NCBI GenBank assembly: GCA_012511355.1
Contig: JAAZGG010000173.1
Location: forward strand, 1-8,285
Direction of reading: 5' to 3'
Length of the DNA: 8,285 nt
DNA from: a bacterium
Lineage (GTDB): Bacteria > Bacillota_I > Bacilli_A > RFN20 > UBA1709
Below are positions 5,627 to 8,285 of the stretch, piece after piece. The notes under the pieces are model-generated. The model saw only the letters and a list, made by a program, of their open reading frames with translations, was not told the DNA's origin and searched no databases. The number at the start of each line of letters is the position of its first letter. Within the stretch, counting starts at the first letter, position 1. The position numbers and the translations under genes are program-made.

Positions 5627-8285
5627 CTAATCTAAGCTTGCGAATTCACCGCCTAAGCCTGTGAAATAACGATTGAGATTGACGTGGCGTAAGCTTGCTG
5701 CATCAATATAAGCCATGGTGTAAAGATCAGTCTCTGCATAGACTCTTTCAAAGACATCGTTGTAACAGGTATCGAAGTCGGTATATTTTAATGCTACAGC
5801 TGGATTAACAAACAAGGGTTCCCAATAGGTTTTGAAGAACTTGGGTAAGCTACCGTTAGTAACGTTGGAATTATTCAAAGCTCTCAGTGAAGTTCTAAGG
5901 GTTCGACCTGTATCCGCTTCAGTAGCGCCTACATTAGCCGTGAAGTTTTCGAACTGATTAATCGCATTTAGAAGATTAACTAACTGGCAATCATAGTAGT
6001 CATTTGCCCCATCATTATAGGCATAAGTTTGAGCGCGACCTGCTTTATCAACCTTATTGTAAGTAGCCAAAACTTCTGTTTCAACATAACTCTTCCATTC
6101 ACGGTTATTAATATTGTCAATGTTGGCCTTAATCGTATCGGCACTAAAGTAAGGGTTCGCACCAAAGACCGATTCAACGGCTTTAGTAACTAATTGTTTA
6201 ACGTTCATGGTCATCAGCACAGACTCACTAATAGCCGTGGCGACACTTTCACGTTTATCATCCTTATAGATTGCTTTCATCGCTTCATCAGTAACTTTGA
6301 ATTCATCGCCAGTATCACCCATAATTACTCTGAATGCACCAATTATCGCTTTTAGTTCCTTGGTTCCAAAGCGGACGATTGGTTCCACCAGATAAGCATC
6401 GTAGATGTCACTATCGTAAGCCGATTTTTCACCATCAAGGAAGTAAACAATTCGATTGGCATAAGTAGGAGCCACAAGTAAAGCAGTCCCATCCTCATTT
6501 TTGAAACCCTTGATTTCTTCGGACATCGTATGCCAGACAATTCGTGACTTGAGTAGATAATCTATCTTTTTGTTTTCCTCGCCGGTGGCGCCTGGATATT
6601 CTTCATCTAAACTATTAAATAGCGTACTCAAACTCAGTTTAGCCGTCTTGAAATCACTAACACCAAGCAGTTCTAGGGCAACTAAGAATTTCTTCATTTC
6701 ATCACCCGTAATAACTTTGATATCTATAGCGGGCCCTGCTAAGACCTTGCCATCGGCATCACACTTGGTTTGCTGCTCATTATCGTAAGCATCTCTTTCC
6801 ATCTTCAAGGTGTCGGTAAGTTTTGAAGTAATCGTCGCTGTTAAAATGCGCGAAGCACTGACTTCATCTTTATTATCAAAAGTATTAGCCATTAGATCAT
6901 TAACATCTCTAACTTTATTATCGTCACCAACGGCACCAATGCCATCAGGTCCAAGACCGATAATCAAACTTTTAAGCTCATCTTTTTTAATAATAGGTAC
7001 ATCATTAGTTTCTGAAGTAGCCGCAAAAAGTTCAACTTCAACACTTGGCGTCACAATTTGCTCTTGCTGAATTATATATTTAGAGAAAGTAGCCTTTAAA
7101 ACCCAAGAACCAGTGTTGGTTTCATAACCAGTAATATAATCCACTGGGCGCTTATCAAAGACATAGTCTCTAACATCATAACCCTCATCACCTGGAACTT
7201 TATTGGCGGGAATAATACACATCTTATTGATTAGACTCACGCCAATATTTTTGCTTAAGCCCTCTTCGGTAACTAAACCCAAAGAGTTAATGGAGGTCAC
7301 CATATTGACAAACTCCTCTTTTTTAAGCAGTCTTACCTCGCCATCTTTTTCTAAAACTCTATTATCGTTGACGATTACCAAGGATTTTTCAGCAGCAGTC
7401 AGGTTACTCTCATCGATGACAAATTTACTAATTGTCGCTCGAATGATTTCAGAACCTGTAATACTCTTAGGTACACTACCTACAATGTAATCAATTCGTC
7501 TTGGGGCATTAGGAGCAACGGTACCATCTTCTTGAACCTCAGTCGCATCTAATAAATCGGTGATTAAATTGATGCTGGTATTCACCTTTGATGGTCCCTC
7601 TTCTTGTTCTTCAACAACTCCTAAAACCTTTAAAGCCTTAACTAAAGCTTTTAATTCGCCCTTTTCTAAAGCGTCCAATACATTTAAGGTTTCCCAAGCC
7701 GTATAGATAGTACTATCTTTAACACTTGGTGGTATGGTGATGCTCTTGCCATCTAAATCAATGATGACATCAGATAAAGTGGCATGGAAAATCATAGACT
7801 TTAGAGTAACTTCAAGTTTAGTTGAAGTATCGGCGGTCTCAGGATAAGCCACATCATTCATACTATTGATTAAACCAATATAATCTAAATCATTTAAGTT
7901 TTCAAAATCGATATCGACCACGCCAATCGCCTCAAAAAGATTGACAAGTTCTAGTTTAAGAATGGCCTTAATATCGCCTTCCATCACACTTGTCTCTTCA
8001 GGTAGTAACAGCTTACTGCCTTCTTTTTTGGCCATATCGCTTAACTTCTTAGAAATAGTACAGTGATAAACAGCCGAATCTAAAACCGTGTCTGATACTT
8101 TCTTAGTTGGATCTATGGGATCTTCAGCATTCAAAGTAGCAACTAAGGTGGTAAGATTTAAATTCTCTAATTCATCAAAGTCTAAATCAAGACGTTTGGT
8201 GGCTACTACTAAAGCTCTTAACTCCACTTTGGTAATGACATTTTTATCAGCCTCTAAAGCCTTAACGGTATTAGGCACTGTTACA
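5627..8285 (-). CDS. Large repeat protein of unknown function (N-terminus outside window)
   Basis: I do not recognise this protein. At least 883 residues are visible, numbered here from the GTG at 8278. That codon is probably internal: the frame stays open upstream (GTA ACA) to the edge and no ribosome binding site is seen. About seven diverged modules follow one another. Each opens with an amphipathic helix of the form E-L-K-x-L-V-x-A-L-x-x-L-G (near residues 19, 110, 208, 321, 434, 527, 641) and later has a short ATIS-like motif, usually following a block like IDYxxxS. These motifs are CTIS 73-76, ATLS 166-169, ATIS 281-284, ATFS 396-399, ATIT 481-484, HTMS 583-586 and TAIS 681-684. Module spacing is about 90-114 residues. 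Residues from about 700 to 883 form a distinct end rich in Asn, Tyr and Asp. The protein is acidic and has no internal membrane helix. It may be a surface or secreted protein, but the missing N-terminus prevents a check for a signal peptide. rmuC follows after 10 bases. Confidence 0.85.
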   Translation of the reverse strand, partial: VTVPNTVKALEADKNVITKVELRALVVATKRLDLDFDELENLNLTTLVATLNAEDPIDPTKKVSDTVLDSAVYHCTISKKLSDMAKKEGSKLLLPEETSVMEGDIKAILKLELVNLFEAIGVVDIDFENLNDLDYIGLINSMNDVAYPETADTSTKLEVTLKSMIFHATLSDVIIDLDGKSITIPPSVKDSTIYTAWETLNVLDALEKGELKALVKALKVLGVVEEQEEGPSKVNTSINLITDLLDATEVQEDGTVAPNAPRRIDYIVGSVPKSITGSEIIRATISKFVIDESNLTAAEKSLVIVNDNRVLEKDGEVRLLKKEEFVNMVTSINSLGLVTEEGLSKNIGVSLINKMCIIPANKVPGDEGYDVRDYVFDKRPVDYITGYETNTGSWVLKATFSKYIIQQEQIVTPSVEVELFAATSETNDVPIIKKDELKSLIIGLGPDGIGAVGDDNKVRDVNDLMANTFDNKDEVSASRILTATITSKLTDTLKMERDAYDNEQQTKCDADGKVLAGPAIDIKVITGDEMKKFLVALELLGVSDFKTAKLSLSTLFNSLDEEYPGATGEENKKIDYLLKSRIVWHTMSEEIKGFKNEDGTALLVAPTYANRIVYFLDGEKSAYDSDIYDAYLVEPIVRFGTKELKAIIGAFRVIMGDTGDEFKVTDEAMKAIYKDDKRESVATAISESVLMTMNVKQLVTKAVESVFGANPYFSADTIKANIDNINNREWKSYVETEVLATYNKVDKAGRAQTYAYNDGANDYYDCQLVNLLNAINQFENFTANVGATEADTGRTLRTSLRALNNSNVTNGSLPKFFKTYWEPLFVNPAVALKYTDFDTCYNDVFERVYAETDLYTMAYIDAASLRHVNLNRYFTGLGGEFASLD

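Noticed and set aside
8276..8278. GTG at 8278 as true start of the large repeat protein
   Set aside because: The frame continues open to the window edge, the 7 upstream bases show no ribosome binding site, and the sequence begins only a few residues before a repeat module.
1..8285. Genetic code 4 (TGA as tryptophan), as in many Mollicutes
   Set aside because: Tryptophan codons checked in ExoA and the zinc-ribbon protein are TGG, and full-length family members result with the standard code.

Overview
The window looks like chromosomal DNA of a low-GC, Gram-positive-type bacterium (Bacillota, Bacilli-like or a Mollicutes relative). The clues are strong GGAGG ribosome binding sites, about 40% GC in most genes by rough hand counts, a Bacillus-type ExoA, and a YdjI/YdjG-like zinc-ribbon pair. 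Tryptophans I checked are TGG, so the standard bacterial code applies. The lineage call is inference.

Left end (1-1648, minus strand): an SPFH/stomatin-family protein with three C-terminal zinc ribbons, followed without a gap by a TFIIB-type zinc-ribbon protein that runs off the window. The pair resembles ydjI and ydjG of the Bacillus subtilis membrane-stress operon ydjFGHI. A weak promoter and a 19-bp inverted repeat lie upstream of the SPFH gene.

Middle (about 1757-3535): a very AT-rich spacer, then one plus-strand gene for a 419-residue AAA-type ATPase with a DUF4143-like C-terminus. Its GC is clearly below that of the neighbours. Directly upstream are four copies of a 15-bp element at an exact 23-bp period, and the last copy overlaps the predicted -35 box. 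The cassette is oriented against everything else and ends at a hairpin that can also terminate the facing tRNA gene. It is the best candidate here for an undescribed system: a possibly self-regulating, laterally acquired single-gene unit of unknown function.

Right part (3536-8285, minus strand): read in transcription order, a large repeat protein (at least 883 residues, N-terminus outside the window), rmuC, exoA, and a tRNA-Ala(CGC) with its own promoter. The three protein genes are packed with 10-bp and 0-bp gaps and look like one operon. RmuC and ExoA both belong to DNA maintenance. The large protein is built from about seven diverged modules of 90-114 residues and matches no family I recognise.

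No transposase, integrase, CRISPR array or rRNA gene was seen.
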